DNA of 64,000 nt. It comes from Celerinatantimonas sp046054165 (lineage in GTDB: Bacteria > Pseudomonadota > Gammaproteobacteria > Enterobacterales > Celerinatantimonadaceae). Shown one piece after another: positions 37,772 through 47,378 of this stretch (its first letter is position 1; each line of letters opens with the position of its first letter). Under the pieces are notes generated by a model. It had not been told where the DNA came from. It saw only the letters and a list, made by a program, of their open reading frames with translations, and searched no databases. The stretch covers positions 248,001 through 312,000 of the forward strand of contig NZ_JBFNXK010000002.1 of the NCBI RefSeq assembly GCF_046054165.1. The letters are read 5' to 3'. The translations under genes and the position numbers were made by a program.

Positions 37772-38247
37772 GATTCACATCCTATGACCTAAATTTAATC
37801 CGCTTATAAAAAGAAATTATTAATTATTTTTAAATAGTTATATCAACTGCAATGAGGGCAAAAAATCAGTACGGCATCATGGCAATGACCGATCCGTAGC
37901 TGTTTTATCCGTAAAGAAAATGTTTTTATATGATAAATCATCTAGTTAATTTCTAACATTAATAAAATAAATCCTCAATTCAGTGTCATAAAAAAGATTC
38001 AAAAAGACTTGAAAACCATCGAGACCACCTCTATATATCAGTATTCTATTGAGAAAACCGATTAATCTAATCGCGAATAAGCAGTTCTCAATAAGTTGAA
38101 ATTTTGTTAAATTGGGTTCCGTTTCACGAGGAGCCTCTGGACTCATTTTCATCATCACGCATGCTGACAGGTCGATCATCTTACAGGACCCTTTCATTAT
38201 TAGTACGGTATCGGTTCACTCGGCGTATGGGTCAACGGGAATAATAT
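37772..38247. other. Divergent control region between TSUP gene and zwf
   Basis: A 476-bp, AT-rich stretch. An 83-codon minus-strand frame (37946-38197) has no recognisable family or convincing context. I saw no HexR-type TGTAAT...ATTACA site. The zwf promoter should lie in the last 150 bp; a GGGA element at about 38236 precedes the zwf ATG. Confidence 0.4.
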
Positions 38248-39750
38248 ATGAATAAATTAGATAATAACTGCATTGCTATTTTTGGGGCATCAGGCGATTT
38301 AACGCAGCGGAAGTTAATTCCGGCGCTTTATCATCTGTATATCACCGAGCAATTATCGGACTCGTTTTCTATTCTCGGAATTAGTCGCACCGAATATAGC
38401 GATACCGACTATCAAGCTAAGATCAAATCCGCCCTCAAAGACAGTGAAAAACTAGAAGACTCGGAACAGCTCGACACCTTCTGCTCCCACATTCACTATC
38501 AGCCACTCAACACCGCTGATGCAGAGAACTACGGCCAACTTAAAACGCGGTTGGCTCAGTTAGGTGAGCAATATCAAACCGGGGGCAACATCATCTTCTA
38601 TTTGTCTACCCCACCGAGTCTTTATGGTGTCATTCCTGAATGTTTAGCCGCACACGGCTTAAACTCGGAAGAAGATGGCTGGAAACGACTTATCGTCGAA
38701 AAACCATTTGGTTACGATAAAGCATCCGCTCTGGCTTTAGATGATCAGCTCCACCGTTTCTTCCAGGAAGAGCAAATTTATCGTATCGACCATTATTTAG
38801 GCAAAGAAACCGTGCAGAATCTACTGGTATTTCGATTCTCAAACGGTTTATTTGAACCACTTTGGAACCGTAACTACATCGATCATGTTGAAATTACCGC
38901 CGCAGAAGCACTCGGCGTGGAAGGTCGTGGAGGTTATTATGACGGTGCCGGAGCGATGCGCGACATGTTCCAAAACCACCTATTACAAGTGCTAGGGATG
39001 GTGACAATGGAACCCCCAGCATTGATCAATGCGAATTCAATCCGCAATGAAACCGTCAAAGTGTTCCAGAGTCTACACCCACTCGATGAACGAGCCTTAA
39101 ATGAAGACCTCATTTTAGGTCAGTATACTTCCTCTAAAGTTCGAGGGGATGAACTACCAGGCTATCGTGAAGAGAAAGGAGTAGCCGAAGATTCTCGAAC
39201 AGAAACTTATGTCGGATTGAAACTATTCATCGATAACTGGCGCTGGAATGGGGTTCCATTCTATGTCCGTACCGGTAAACGTCTGCCGACTCGCGTCACT
39301 GAAGTTGTAATTCACTTTAAGAAAACGCCTCATCCGGTCTTTGGTCAAAACACTCCCGAAAATAAACTGGTAATTCGTATCCAACCAGACGAAGGCATTT
39401 TGATGAAGTTCGGTCTGAAACAACCCGGTGCGGGCTTCCACTCTCAAGAAGTCTCCATGGATTTCCGCTATGACAGTTTAGACGGCGCTCAGGTTTTGAC
39501 AGCTTACGAACGATTACTTCTAGATGCCATTAAAGGTGATCCCACCTTATTTGCCCGAAGTGACGCCGTGCTGGCTTGTTGGGATTTCGTACAACCTATT
39601 TTAGATTTTAGCCGAAATAACCCAACACTTTACGGGTATGCTTGTGGAACCTGGGGACCGAAAGAAGCCGACGAATTACTCAGTCGGGATGGCCGTGAAT
39701 GGCGATTTCCCTGCAAAAATTTAACTGATACAGAATATTGCGAGCTTTAA
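38248..39750 (+). CDS. zwf: Glucose-6-phosphate 1-dehydrogenase
   Basis: First enzyme of the oxidative pentose phosphate pathway: glucose-6-phosphate to 6-phosphogluconolactone with NADP+ reduction. The 500-aa protein has the nucleotide motif IFGASGDLTQRKLIPALYHL near residues 10-29, the active-site motif YRIDHYLGKETVQNLLVFRF, and the conserved VPFYVRTGKRLPTRVTEV. It is followed within 3 nt by pgl and then gnd, so the operon covers the whole oxidative branch. Confidence 0.97.
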   Translation: MNKLDNNCIAIFGASGDLTQRKLIPALYHLYITEQLSDSFSILGISRTEYSDTDYQAKIKSALKDSEKLEDSEQLDTFCSHIHYQPLNTADAENYGQLKTRLAQLGEQYQTGGNIIFYLSTPPSLYGVIPECLAAHGLNSEEDGWKRLIVEKPFGYDKASALALDDQLHRFFQEEQIYRIDHYLGKETVQNLLVFRFSNGLFEPLWNRNYIDHVEITAAEALGVEGRGGYYDGAGAMRDMFQNHLLQVLGMVTMEPPALINANSIRNETVKVFQSLHPLDERALNEDLILGQYTSSKVRGDELPGYREEKGVAEDSRTETYVGLKLFIDNWRWNGVPFYVRTGKRLPTRVTEVVIHFKKTPHPVFGQNTPENKLVIRIQPDEGILMKFGLKQPGAGFHSQEVSMDFRYDSLDGAQVLTAYERLLLDAIKGDPTLFARSDAVLACWDFVQPILDFSRNNPTLYGYACGTWGPKEADELLSRDGREWRFPCKNLTDTEYCEL

Positions 39751-39753
39751 ATC

Positions 39754-40461
39754 ATGATTAATCATAAAGTATTTGAAACAGCAGATGCTGTAGTTCGTTC
39801 ATTATCAGAACAACTTGTTGAATACAGTCAGCGCAGCAAACCAGTTCATATTTCGCTTTCTGGTGGCAGCACCCCAAAATTGTGGTTTAAATTGCTGGCT
39901 AAAGAATATGCCGATAAAGTCAACTGGAATAATCTGCACTTTTGGTGGGGAGACGAACGTTGTGTGGCACCTGATGATGCCGAAAGCAACTATGGCGAAG
40001 CGAAAGCCTTATTGTTCGATCACATCCAGATGAATGCAGAAAATATCCATCGAATCCGGGGTGAAAATGATCCGGAAGAAGAAGCGCAGCGTTTGGCGGA
40101 AGAGATCTGTGATACTCTGCCCAGTGCTAACGGCCTCCCTTCATTTGATTGGATCCTATTAGGGATGGGCGGAGACGGACATACCGCGTCTTTATTCCCT
40201 CATCACACTGATTTTAATGAACCCAATTTAACCATCGTCGCAGCTCACCCGGAAAGTGGGCAGCTCCGAGTCTCCAAAAGTGCTCGTCTGCTCAGTAACG
40301 CAGAACGGATCACCTATCTGGTATTAGGGGATAGTAAAGCTGAACGGATTCACGAAATAGCCACACATGACGCCGCTGAACTACCTTATCCTGCGGCAAA
40401 AATTAAAGCTCGTAAGGTCACCGAATGGTACCTGGATGCGAGCGCAGCTAAAGATTTGTAA
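39754..40461 (+). CDS. pgl: 6-phosphogluconolactonase
   Basis: Hydrolyses 6-phosphogluconolactone to 6-phosphogluconate. This is the NagB-fold (DevB) type, 235 aa: HISLSGGSTPKLWFKLL, HFWWGDERCVAPDDAESNYG and the catalytic-region motif GMGGDGHTASLFP are all present. It lies 3 nt after zwf and 13 nt before gnd, in pathway order. Confidence 0.96.
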   Translation: MINHKVFETADAVVRSLSEQLVEYSQRSKPVHISLSGGSTPKLWFKLLAKEYADKVNWNNLHFWWGDERCVAPDDAESNYGEAKALLFDHIQMNAENIHRIRGENDPEEEAQRLAEEICDTLPSANGLPSFDWILLGMGGDGHTASLFPHHTDFNEPNLTIVAAHPESGQLRVSKSARLLSNAERITYLVLGDSKAERIHEIATHDAAELPYPAAKIKARKVTEWYLDASAAKDL

Positions 40462-40474
40462 GTAAGGAGTCCAA

Positions 40475-41926
40475 ATGAAAAAAGGTGATATCGGGGTAAT
40501 TGGTCTGGCAGTAATGGGCCAGAACCTAATCCTCAACATGAATGACCACGGTTTTAAAGTGGTTGCCTACAACCGTACCACCGCTAAAGTGGACGAATTT
40601 TTAAATGATGCAGCGAAAGGGACCGATGTGATTGGAGCCTACTCGCTGGAAGATTTAGTCGAAAAACTGGAAAAACCACGCAAAATAATGCTGATGGTTC
40701 GCGCCGGTAGTGTCGTCGATACCTTCATTGAAAATCTCGTGCCATTGTTAGACGAAGGCGACATCATCATTGATGGTGGGAACTCGAACTATCCAGATAC
40801 CAACCGCCGTACTCAAGAATTAGCGAAAAAAGGACTCCGCTTTATCGGTACCGGTGTATCCGGGGGCGAAGAAGGTGCACGTTTCGGACCTTCCATCATG
40901 CCCGGTGGGAATGAAGAAGCCTGGACTTATGTGAAACCGATCCTACAGGCTATCTCCGCCAAAACAGATAAAAACGAACCTTGCTGTGACTGGGTGGGTA
41001 AAGACGGTGCAGGCCACTTTGTAAAAATGGTTCACAACGGCATCGAATATGGTGATATGCAGCTGATCAGCGAAGCGTACCACTTCATGAAAGAAGGCTT
41101 AGGCCTCTCTTATGAACAGATGCAGGAAACTTTCCAAGCCTGGAACAAAACTGAACTTGATAGCTATCTAGTTGAAATTACAGCGGATATTCTAGGTTAT
41201 AAAGATGAAAATGGTGAACCTTTAGTCGAGCATATTCTCGACACCGCAGGCCAAAAAGGGACCGGTAAATGGACCGGAATCAACGCCTTGGATCTGGGGA
41301 TCCCATTGACCTTGATCTCTGAAGCGGTATTTGCCCGTTGCGTCTCTTCATTTAAAGATCAACGTCAGCAGGCTTCTGCACTGTTCAACCATAAAGTTGA
41401 TCAAGTCGAGGGTGATGTCAGTGAATGGCTAGATGCGTTGCGTCAAGCTCTGCTTGCTTCAAAAATCATCTCTTATGCACAAGGCTTCATGTTGATCCGT
41501 CAGGCTTCTGAAGATTTCGACTGGTCACTCAACTACGGTAACGTAGCGTTGATGTGGCGAGGCGGTTGTATCATTCGTAGTGCATTCTTGGGGAACATCC
41601 GGGATGCGTATGAAAATAACCCTGATCTGATCTTCTTGGGTTCTGATGAATACTTCAAAAATATTCTTGAAACCTGCATGAACGCATGGCGTAAAGTGGT
41701 TGCCAAAGCAATTGAAATCGGTCTGCCGATGCCATGTATGGCCTCTGCACTCACTTTCTTGGATGGTTACACCACAGAACGTTTGCCAGCGAACCTGTTG
41801 CAGGCTCAGCGTGACTACTTCGGTGCTCACACTTATGAACGTCTGGATAAACCACGCGGTGAATTCTTCCACACCAACTGGACTGGTAAAGGCGGTAATA
41901 CCGCATCAACAACCTATGATGTGTGA
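40475..41926 (+). CDS. gnd: 6-phosphogluconate dehydrogenase, decarboxylating
   Basis: Converts 6-phosphogluconate to ribulose-5-phosphate and CO2 with NADP+. The 483-aa product is the long proteobacterial form: GVIGLAVMGQNLILNMNDHG dinucleotide site at residues 6-25, the signature FIGTGVSGGEEGARFGPSIM, and the catalytic GAGHFVKMVHNGIEYGDMQL. A strong AAGGAG ribosome binding site at 40463-40468 precedes the ATG. It is the last gene of the operon, before a clear terminator. Confidence 0.97.
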   Translation: MKKGDIGVIGLAVMGQNLILNMNDHGFKVVAYNRTTAKVDEFLNDAAKGTDVIGAYSLEDLVEKLEKPRKIMLMVRAGSVVDTFIENLVPLLDEGDIIIDGGNSNYPDTNRRTQELAKKGLRFIGTGVSGGEEGARFGPSIMPGGNEEAWTYVKPILQAISAKTDKNEPCCDWVGKDGAGHFVKMVHNGIEYGDMQLISEAYHFMKEGLGLSYEQMQETFQAWNKTELDSYLVEITADILGYKDENGEPLVEHILDTAGQKGTGKWTGINALDLGIPLTLISEAVFARCVSSFKDQRQQASALFNHKVDQVEGDVSEWLDALRQALLASKIISYAQGFMLIRQASEDFDWSLNYGNVALMWRGGCIIRSAFLGNIRDAYENNPDLIFLGSDEYFKNILETCMNAWRKVVAKAIEIGLPMPCMASALTFLDGYTTERLPANLLQAQRDYFGAHTYERLDKPRGEFFHTNWTGKGGNTASTTYDV

Positions 41927-41950
41927 GTCGTTTTAACCACTGAATAAATA

Positions 41951-41974
41951 CAACCCCAGTTTCGGCTGGGGTTG
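41951..41974 (+). terminator. Terminator of zwf-pgl-gnd
   Basis: CAACCCCAG (41951-41959) and CTGGGGTTG (41966-41974) form a perfect 9-bp stem with a 6-nt loop, followed by TTATTT. Confidence 0.88.
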
Positions 41975-42108
41975 TTATTTAAAACAAAAACGCACGCATT
42001 GTTCCGCTCTTTGCATCATTTCACCTCCCTCCATCTACAAAATCTAAAATAAAACCATCGATTATCTTCACTCCATCTAAAAAGCATTCACAATATGCAA
42101 ATGACCTC

Positions 42109-42139
42109 TTTACCTTCTGGTTAGGGGAAGGATTATGCT
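42109..42139 (+). promoter_or_regulatory. Second MerR/CueR-type promoter
   Basis: TTTACC (42109-42114) and TATGCT (42134-42139) are 19 bp apart. The spacer holds the dyad CCTTC (42113-42117) and GAAGG (42127-42131), close to the CueR consensus ACCTTCC-N7-GGAAGGT. It has the same geometry as the promoter at 1000-1030 and drives the CC-motif protein pair. Symmetry is less perfect than in the first site. Confidence 0.68.
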
Positions 42140-42168
42140 AATCATCATTCAGTAATCCTAAAGAGATC

Positions 42169-42504
42169 ATGATGGCTAATGGAGCAATGATGAAACGACG
42201 CATTCGTTTAGAGAACGTCGCCCCCGAACAAACATCGGCACTCGCCACACGGCTCCGCCAAATTCCACAGATCCATCAGGTTGATCATCAACACCAATGG
42301 CTCAGGATTAGCTACGATGCTCGCTTTTATGAAATTTCTCAGGTGTTAAAACAACTTGACCAATGGCAGATCCCCTATCAACAGGGATTTTGGGCCCGAC
42401 GACGCTATCAACGCTATCAAAATACCGATCATCAGGCTCGTGAAAACAGCGCTATCATCCCTTATTGCTGTGATAAGGTCGCTATTCGTAAAGAAAATCT
42501 ATAA
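42169..42504 (+). CDS. Small HMA-like protein with C-terminal CC motif, paralogue 1
   Basis: 111-aa (or shorter) cytosolic protein, similar in layout to the product of the next gene: an opening beta strand (RRIRLENV), a helix after APEQ, a strand (QWLRISYDARFYEISQVLKQ) and a C-terminal YCCDK tail. The beta-alpha-beta pattern suggests a ferredoxin-like fold as in heavy-metal-associated domains, but the usual N-terminal CxxC is missing and the only Cys pair is in the tail. The start is unsure: ATGs lie at 42169, 42172, 42187 and 42190, and a GGAG at 42180-42183 favours 42190. The gene lies 30 nt after the MerR-type promoter. Metal handling is inferred from that promoter. Confidence 0.65.
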   Translation: MMANGAMMKRRIRLENVAPEQTSALATRLRQIPQIHQVDHQHQWLRISYDARFYEISQVLKQLDQWQIPYQQGFWARRRYQRYQNTDHQARENSAIIPYCCDKVAIRKENL

Positions 42505-42597
42505 CGGCGACCCGCGCTATCCAGGAACAAAAGTAATGGTTCAGACACGACAAGCTTGTTCACCTAAGATATAATTTACTATGTGTAGGAGTTCATC

Positions 42598-42894
42598 ATG
42601 ACTAACTTTGTAGTTTCCCGGAAACTCAAACTAGCTCAGTCAATTACCCCAGAGCAACAAGATATTCTCAGCGAATTGCCCGGATTAATGACATGGGATG
42701 TACAGGGAAATACCTTTCAGGTCAAATATGACGCATCACAACTGCAATTATCAGGGATCATGGAACTCGCGGGCTTAAAACCGGCGACAAATAAACTACA
42801 ACAATGGCGGATTCGCTATTATCAGTTTACGGATCAGAATCTGGCGCAGGAATCCGGACACGTTCCCCATTGCTGTAATAAATTACCCCGTTAA
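42598..42894 (+). CDS. Small HMA-like protein with C-terminal CC motif, paralogue 2
   Basis: 98-aa protein clearly related to its upstream neighbour. Both start with a basic R-K/R-x-K/R-L strand, have a PEQ helix start (ITPEQQDILSELPG), a strand of the form F-x-V-x-Y-D-A, and end in P-x-CC-[DN]-K (HVPHCCNKLPR here). A GTAGGAGTTC ribosome binding site precedes the ATG. The 93-bp gap before it holds TATAAT at 42570-42575 and the palindrome ACAAGCTTGT at 42550-42559, so it may have its own promoter as well. The exact role is unknown; metal binding by the CC-K tail is inference. Confidence 0.68.
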   Translation: MTNFVVSRKLKLAQSITPEQQDILSELPGLMTWDVQGNTFQVKYDASQLQLSGIMELAGLKPATNKLQQWRIRYYQFTDQNLAQESGHVPHCCNKLPR

Positions 42895-43014
42895 CTCGCA
42901 GATTCAAAGTTACACACAACGGACACCTACCCACAAGGCGCCTCAATATGGACAACCGTTTGAGGCGAACGTATAGGGCCATGCCCTTTTAAACAACCAT
43001 TAGGTAAAATTTTT

Positions 43015-44394
43015 ATGGGAAAGCCAACGACTGGCCGCGCCCTACTCTGGCTTGTCGCGATGGGCTTTTTCATGCAGACGCTGGATGGCACCATTGTCAA
43101 TACCGCATTACCGGCAATGGCCCGTTCTCTGCACCGTGATCCACTGCAAATGCAGCAGGTCGTTGAAGCCTACCTGCTCACTGTCGCCATTCTCATCCCA
43201 GCATCCGGCTGGCTGGCCGATCGTTTCGGCACCCGAAATGTATTTATGTTCGCCATTGCCATGTTCGGTCTCGGCTCTCTGTGCTGCGCCGAATCGCAAA
43301 CCTTTGGACAATTAATTGTATCCCGAATTATTCAAGGTATCGGCGGTTCGCTACTGATGCCGGTCGGTCGCCTGGCCATTTTAAAGAGTATTCCCCGTCG
43401 CGAATTTCTGGCCGCAATGAGCTTTGTCATCATGCCCGGTTTATTGGGCCCGATTATCGGTCCAGCCTTAGGCGGCTTGTTAGTCGAAATAGCTTCGTGG
43501 CACTGGGTCTTTCTGATTAATCTCCCCGTCGCCGTGGTCGGAATTTGGGTCGCAGCCAAAGCAATGCCTGATTTACGCTATCCCCGACCTGAGAAATTTG
43601 ACTATTTGGGTTTCTTACTCCTCGCCGGTTCCATGGCTTCGCTCACCGTAGGGCTAGATAAGCTAGCGCAGTTTCATCAGCAGAATAACACGCCGCTGCG
43701 ATGGCTTGCCTTCGGAGCTATACTCATGGCCGGATACTGGTTTAGAGCCCATCGGCAAAGTGCACCACTGTTTACGCCTCGACTATTTCAGGTTAAAACC
43801 TTCCGGCTGGGGGCCCTTGCGAATATTTTAAATCGCATAGGGACGGGAGCCATGCCGCTATTAATTCCTCTTTATCTACAAATTGGCCAGGGATTCACCC
43901 CTTTTAAAGCCGGATTAGCGATGATCCCAATTGCGCTGGCAGCCATGATTACCAAAAAATTTGTGGTGCAGATTATTCATCGCTTCGGCTACCGATTAGT
44001 CCTGCTTCGGATCAGTTTACTTCAAACATTGTGTATCGCATCATTTGCGCTCACCAACCACCATCCCCTATGGCTTATCATGCAGCTGTTTTTATTGGGC
44101 ACGCTCAATTCAATCACCTTTAGCGGCATCGGAACTCTGGCACTCAAAGAGCTTAACGACGAATTAGCCAGTCCGGGAAACAGCTTATTATCCGTTATCC
44201 AACAATTAGGTTTCAGTTTTGGTATCGCGGTGGGGGGCACACTCCTAGCCATCTATACTCAACTGGCACCGGCTCATCAATCTATTTTATGGAGCTTTAA
44301 TTACACGTTTATCAGTATTGCAGGAATTGTACTGCTTCCAGCCTTTTGTTACTGGCGATTGCCCCATGATGCACCAAAGCAGCGCCACCATTAA
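43015..44394 (+). CDS. mdtD: MdtD-like MFS multidrug transporter (DHA2 family)
   Basis: 459-aa major facilitator with 14 predicted membrane segments. The N-terminal GFFMQTLDGTIVNTALPAMA is the DHA2 motif D1, followed by PASGWLADRFGTRNVF (motif A) and GIGGSLLMPVGRLAILKSIP. The sequence follows E. coli MdtD (YegB) throughout, including ALGGLLVEIASWHWVFLINL and the late SGNSLLSVIQQL. A hairpin CGCCTCAA (42939-42946)/TTGAGGCG (42960-42967) without a T-run lies between it and the CC-motif genes, so readthrough from the MerR-type promoter is possible but unproven. The substrate is unknown. Confidence 0.88.
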   Translation: MGKPTTGRALLWLVAMGFFMQTLDGTIVNTALPAMARSLHRDPLQMQQVVEAYLLTVAILIPASGWLADRFGTRNVFMFAIAMFGLGSLCCAESQTFGQLIVSRIIQGIGGSLLMPVGRLAILKSIPRREFLAAMSFVIMPGLLGPIIGPALGGLLVEIASWHWVFLINLPVAVVGIWVAAKAMPDLRYPRPEKFDYLGFLLLAGSMASLTVGLDKLAQFHQQNNTPLRWLAFGAILMAGYWFRAHRQSAPLFTPRLFQVKTFRLGALANILNRIGTGAMPLLIPLYLQIGQGFTPFKAGLAMIPIALAAMITKKFVVQIIHRFGYRLVLLRISLLQTLCIASFALTNHHPLWLIMQLFLLGTLNSITFSGIGTLALKELNDELASPGNSLLSVIQQLGFSFGIAVGGTLLAIYTQLAPAHQSILWSFNYTFISIAGIVLLPAFCYWRLPHDAPKQRHH

Positions 44395-44598
44395 AAACAT
44401 CAGCACACTTTTATAACATTAGTTCTAACTTCATCAAACCATGCATTGGTTGTCCGTGATTTTTTTTGATCTCACACACTTCTACCATCGCATCTATTAA
44501 CTATTACGGATAGTGTTATATAGCACTGGAATTTTTGAACTCCAGACAAACATTGCCTTTAATTTATCCAATATCAGCTATGATCTTTAGGAGCTACC

Positions 44599-46050
44599 AT
44601 GCAACTATCCAATCCCGAACTATTACAAACACAAGCCTATATCGACGGACAATGGTGTGATGCAACGAGTGGTCAGCGTTTTGCCGTGATCAATCCTGCC
44701 ACAGCAGAAACCATCACTCAGGTTGCTGATTGCAGCTCACAGGAAACCCTCCAGGCTATTGATGCCGCACAACAGGCCCTACCCAAATGGCGGGCAATGA
44801 CCGCGAAACAACGCTGTGCACTGCTTCAAACCTGGTTCGAACTCATTATCGAAAACCGTGAAGATTTAGCCACCCTGATGACGTTGGAACAGGGGAAAGC
44901 TCTCGCTGAAGCTCGCGGAGAAGTCAATTATGGGGCCTCATTTGTTGAATGGTTTGCCGAAGAAGGCAAACGCCAGTATGGTGAAACCATTCCAGCGACC
45001 AATGCCAACCAACGCTTACTCACAATTCGCCAGCCTATCGGCGTCGTTGCTGCGATTACCCCCTGGAACTTCCCTATTGCGATGATCACCCGTAAAGCGG
45101 CCCCAGCACTAGCCGCTGGTTGTACCATGATCATCAAACCCTCGGAAGAAACACCGCTGTGCGCACTGGCACTGGCTAAATTAGCCCAACGGGCTCAGAT
45201 CCCAGATGGAGTCCTGAACATTGTTCCCGGCTTAGATTCCAAAGCGATTGGGAAAGCGCTCACCGATAGCTCGATTGTGCGCAAACTGAGCTTCACCGGT
45301 TCCACCCCGGTCGGTAAATTGCTGATGCGTCAGTGTGCTGCCACCGTGAAACGCACATCGATGGAGCTCGGAGGCAATGCCCCTTTTATCGTTTTTGATG
45401 ATGCCGATCTGGATAAGGCTATTCAGGGGGTGTTGGCTTCTAAATACCGTAATAGCGGTCAAACCTGTGTTTGTGCCAACCGAATTCTGGTTCAGTCCGG
45501 CGTCTATGAGGTGTTCGCCGATAAACTGACGACAGCCATTAAGCAATTCAAACTGGGGAATGGCTTGGATGAAGGGGTCAATATGGGGCCACTAATTAAC
45601 CAGAAAGCACTCGATAAGGTCAACGCTTTAGTTCGTGGTGCCCTCAAAGAGGGTGCCCATCTCAAAGCGGGAGGGACTCCAAGTGAAAACGGTTTGTTCT
45701 ATCCTGCCACCATCCTAACCGATGTCACTCCGGACATGGATATTTTTAATCAAGAAATATTCGGACCAGTTGCCCCACTGGTTCGTTTTGAAACAGAACA
45801 AGAGGCCATTGAACTGGCGAACGCAACCCCATTTGGTCTGGCTGCGTATTTTTACGCGGCTGATTTGGGCCGGATCTGGCGGGTGGGTGAAGCACTCGAA
45901 TATGGCATGGTGGGGATCAATGAAGGTTTGATATCCAACGAAGTTGTACCTTTTGGCGGCGTTAAAGAATCTGGTGTTGGGCGAGAAGGTTCTCGTTATG
46001 GCATCGAAGAATACAGTGAAATTAAATACTTATGTATGGGGGTTGGCTAA
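44599..46050 (+). CDS. gabD: Succinate-semialdehyde dehydrogenase GabD
   Basis: NAD(P)+-dependent oxidation of succinate semialdehyde to succinate, the second step of GABA catabolism. The 483-aa aldehyde dehydrogenase has the catalytic Glu motif MELGGNAPFIVFDDADLD near residue 255 and the catalytic Cys motif NSGQTCVCANR near 288, the GabD form with the second Cys two residues later. TPWNFPIAMITRK is the cofactor-site motif. TTTAGGAGCTACC gives a good ribosome binding site. gabT follows after 23 nt. Confidence 0.94.
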   Translation: MQLSNPELLQTQAYIDGQWCDATSGQRFAVINPATAETITQVADCSSQETLQAIDAAQQALPKWRAMTAKQRCALLQTWFELIIENREDLATLMTLEQGKALAEARGEVNYGASFVEWFAEEGKRQYGETIPATNANQRLLTIRQPIGVVAAITPWNFPIAMITRKAAPALAAGCTMIIKPSEETPLCALALAKLAQRAQIPDGVLNIVPGLDSKAIGKALTDSSIVRKLSFTGSTPVGKLLMRQCAATVKRTSMELGGNAPFIVFDDADLDKAIQGVLASKYRNSGQTCVCANRILVQSGVYEVFADKLTTAIKQFKLGNGLDEGVNMGPLINQKALDKVNALVRGALKEGAHLKAGGTPSENGLFYPATILTDVTPDMDIFNQEIFGPVAPLVRFETEQEAIELANATPFGLAAYFYAADLGRIWRVGEALEYGMVGINEGLISNEVVPFGGVKESGVGREGSRYGIEEYSEIKYLCMGVG

Positions 46051-46073
46051 CCAGCCACCGATGGAGTAATAAA

Positions 46074-47351
46074 ATGGATAATCAGGAACTAGCTCAACGT
46101 AAAAATAAAGCCTTTTCTCGTGGTCAAGGCAGTGGCTTTGACGTCTTTATTGATCGCGCAGAAAACGAACAGTACTGGGACAGTGAAGGCCGCCGTTATA
46201 TCGATTTAGGTGCTGGGATTGCCGTATTAAATACGGGTCACCGTCATCCCAAAGTACTGGCTGCCGTTAAAGAACAACTGGAACATGTCACACATACCTG
46301 TTTGACTGTAACACCATATGCCTGTGCCGTTGAATTGGCAGAAAAACTCAACGTACTGGCTCCCGGAAAAACCGAGAAAAAAACAGCGCTGTTCTCTTCC
46401 GGTTCTGAAGCCATTGAAAATGCGATCAAAATTGCCCGCCATTATACCAAACGCAGCGGTGTCATCGCATTTGATGGGGGGTTCCACGGTCGAACCAGTA
46501 TGGCAATGGCTCTCACCGGAAAAGTGAATCCTTACAAAAAAGGCTTTGGTCCTTTCCCGGCTGAAGTGTATCACGTTCCTTATCCAAACGAATATCTGGG
46601 GATCAGCGAAGAGCAAGCACTGGAAGCCATCCAGATGCGCTTTAAAGTAGATATCGAACCAGAACGGGTAGCCGCCATCATCATTGAACCAGTTCAAGGG
46701 GAAGGGGGATTCTACCGCGCTCCAGTGAGCTTTTTGAAAGCGATTCGGGCCCTGTGTGATGAACATGGAATTGTCATGATCATCGATGAAATTCAGACTG
46801 GTTTTGCCCGTACCGGGAAAACTTTTGCCTGTGAATATGCCGATGTTGAACCAGATCTAATGACTATTGCGAAAGGATTGGGAGGTGGGTTCCCTATCTC
46901 AGGTGTCATTGGTAAAGCTGAAATTATGGATTCACCTCAACCGGGGGGTCTAGGGGGAACTTACGGGGGTTCACCGATTGCCTGTGCCGCAGCCTTAGCC
47001 GTTCTGGACATTATCGAAGATGAAAAACTCCGGGATAAAGCTTTGGCTATCGGCGAACAACTGACCGCTCGGTTGCGCACGCTTCAGGATACTTATCCAG
47101 CCCTGATCGGCAATGTTCGTAATCTAGGTGCCATGATTGCATTTGAACTGGTCAAAGAAGGGGATGCACAGCAGCCTAATCCTGAACTGACCAAAGCTAT
47201 TGTTGCCAAATCCGCGGAAAAAGGTCTGATCCTGTTATCTTGTGGGATCCGCGGTAATGTCATTCGCTTGCTACCGGCTCTAACGGCTAATCCAGCCATT
47301 TTGGAAGAAGCGATGGATATCCTGACCAAAGTGATGGCCGAACTGGCTTAA
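46074..47351 (+). CDS. gabT: 4-aminobutyrate aminotransferase GabT
   Basis: PLP-dependent transfer of the GABA amino group to 2-oxoglutarate, giving succinate semialdehyde for GabD. The ATG at 46074 follows GGAG at 46063-46066; a longer frame starting at 46032 would overlap gabD and is rejected. The 425-aa protein shows FSSGSEAIENAIKIARHYT, AFDGGFHGRTSMAMALTGK, IIIEPVQGEGGFY, IIDEIQTGFARTGK, and the PLP lysine in MTIAKGLGGGFPISG (about residue 267). Length matches E. coli GabT (426 aa). Confidence 0.94.
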   Translation: MDNQELAQRKNKAFSRGQGSGFDVFIDRAENEQYWDSEGRRYIDLGAGIAVLNTGHRHPKVLAAVKEQLEHVTHTCLTVTPYACAVELAEKLNVLAPGKTEKKTALFSSGSEAIENAIKIARHYTKRSGVIAFDGGFHGRTSMAMALTGKVNPYKKGFGPFPAEVYHVPYPNEYLGISEEQALEAIQMRFKVDIEPERVAAIIIEPVQGEGGFYRAPVSFLKAIRALCDEHGIVMIIDEIQTGFARTGKTFACEYADVEPDLMTIAKGLGGGFPISGVIGKAEIMDSPQPGGLGGTYGGSPIACAAALAVLDIIEDEKLRDKALAIGEQLTARLRTLQDTYPALIGNVRNLGAMIAFELVKEGDAQQPNPELTKAIVAKSAEKGLILLSCGIRGNVIRLLPALTANPAILEEAMDILTKVMAELA

Positions 47352-47378
47352 TCGCCATTCCATGTTGTCAATCCAAAA

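Noticed and set aside
37946..38197. 83-codon minus-strand frame between the TSUP and zwf genes
   Set aside because: No recognisable motif, no clear ribosome binding site, and it covers what should be the zwf promoter region.
46032..47351. Longer start for gabT
   Set aside because: The first 14 residues come from the end of gabD in another frame; ATG 46074 with GGAG upstream matches the family length.
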